Source: Chitinophagaceae bacterium (GTDB taxonomy: Bacteria > Bacteroidota > Bacteroidia > Chitinophagales > Chitinophagaceae). Taken from it: 6,890 bases of DNA. The translations under genes were made by a program, and so were the position numbers. The notes beneath the pieces were generated by a model, which was not told the DNA's origin, ran no database searches, and saw only the letters and a list, made by a program, of their open reading frames with translations. Below are positions 6,377-6,890 of the stretch, piece after piece (positions within the stretch are counted from its first letter, which is position 1; the number at the start of each line of letters is the position of its first letter). The stretch covers positions 1-6,890 of the forward strand of contig JAJAZO010000285.1 in assembly GCA_026785745.1 (NCBI GenBank), written 5' to 3'.

Positions 6377-6436
6377 TTGTTGATTTTAATAATCAATCGG
6401 AAGGTTTTGAAAACAGGTTGCCTCTCTTTGAAAAAA

Positions 6437-6890
6437 TCAACGATTGGTTACAGACTTTCCCTTTTTTGTTGCAAATGGTTTTATACCAATAGAAAACAAT
6501 ACACCACCGCTATTCAATTTTACCCTGCCATAACCTATACCGCTGAGTGGCAGTTTTACATAAGGCTCAACCATAAATGAAATATGCTTGCCTAAATTCC
6601 GTTGATACCCGCCTGATAAAGTAAGTGCAGAAAACAAATGCTTGTTCTCATTCTTCAATGTCTTTTTGCGGCTGTAGGAGGGGCCAGAAGGAGTATATTT
6701 ATAAGTGTAATTATATGTTTCTTCTTTCATCAGGTAAGAAAAAATGCCTGCGGTTGCAAACAAACTTTGTTTTGCTAACTTACTAAAGTTGTAGCTAAGG
6801 CTGATTGGAATTTCATACACTTTGCAATCAGCATCTACTTTCTCCAGGTATGGATAATAAGTATAAAAATTAGCCGGTGGGTGATAAGCA
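6437..6890 (-). CDS. Outer-membrane beta-barrel protein, C-terminal part (5' end outside window)
   Basis: The frame is open to the right edge, giving 150 residues. The GTG at 6818-6820 is an internal valine, since 23 in-frame residues (AYHPPANFYTYYPYLEKVD...) precede it inside the window. The sequence alternates hydrophobic and polar residues in strand-sized blocks (YEIPISLSYNF, SLFATAGIFSYLM, LFSALTLSGGYQRNL, ISFMVEPYVKLPL, GVLFSIGIKPF) with Gly turns and aromatic girdle residues, the pattern of PorT-like/OMP_b-brl eight-stranded barrels. The EPYVKLPLSGIG motif is common in such Bacteroidota proteins in my memory. The long polar, basic loop (KEETYNYTYKYTPSG...KNENK) would be an exposed loop. 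After the last strand comes a basic 11-residue tail (ATKKGKSVTNR). It ends TGA at 6437-6439, 60 bp before the heme lipoprotein, with no terminator between, so the two are probably co-transcribed. Ligand or function is unknown. Confidence 0.82.
   Translation of the reverse strand, partial: AYHPPANFYTYYPYLEKVDADCKVYEIPISLSYNFSKLAKQSLFATAGIFSYLMKEETYNYTYKYTPSGPSYSRKKTLKNENKHLFSALTLSGGYQRNLGKHISFMVEPYVKLPLSGIGYGRVKLNSGGVLFSIGIKPFATKKGKSVTNR

Noticed and set aside
6437..6820. A complete 127-residue protein starting at GTG 6820 on the minus strand
   Set aside because: In-frame coding sequence continues to the right edge with no stop, and there is no signal peptide at that GTG; it is a truncated barrel protein.

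Overview
The window looks like a chromosomal segment of a Bacteroidota bacterium, probably Chitinophagaceae or a close relative. The grounds are the AT-rich composition, the near absence of Shine-Dalgarno sequences, a Bacteroidota-style serine palmitoyltransferase, an S9B dipeptidyl peptidase, a PorT-like outer-membrane barrel and a lipoprotein with SprB-like repeats. The lineage is inferred from protein style only; no database search was possible.

Layout, left to right. (1) The C-terminal half of a serine palmitoyltransferase-type alpha-oxoamine synthase enters from the left edge and ends at a clear intrinsic terminator (683-712). (2) A complete exported dipeptidyl peptidase IV (771-2936) has all catalytic and amino-terminus-binding residues. 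(3) A 214-bp gap with an AT palindrome leads to an unrecognised secreted protein with two apparent domains (3151-3912). (4) A 503-bp non-coding stretch (3913-4415) holds several hairpins, one of which looks like a terminator, a possible orphan gene leader with an eight-codon ORF, and an 11-bp direct repeat. (5) A UbiX-type flavin prenyltransferase (4416-4973) stops inside the stem of a long two-way terminator. (6) Converging on it from the minus strand are the C-terminal part of an outer-membrane beta-barrel protein (6437 to the right edge) and, 60 bp downstream of it, a lipoprotein with four 81-82-residue repeats followed by a small c-type cytochrome domain (5045-6376).

The genes do not form one pathway. 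Four of the six products are envelope or exported proteins (peptidase, unknown secreted protein, barrel, heme lipoprotein), while SPT (sphingolipid synthesis) and UbiX (prenylated FMN for UbiD-type decarboxylases) are biosynthetic enzymes. The plus-strand genes appear to be separate transcription units; the minus-strand barrel and heme lipoprotein are the only likely operon.

The most interesting item is the repeat-plus-cytochrome lipoprotein: a lipid-anchored stalk of adhesin-like repeats ending in a single CxxCH heme module. The window shows no mobile element, CRISPR array, RNA gene or defence system that I can support.
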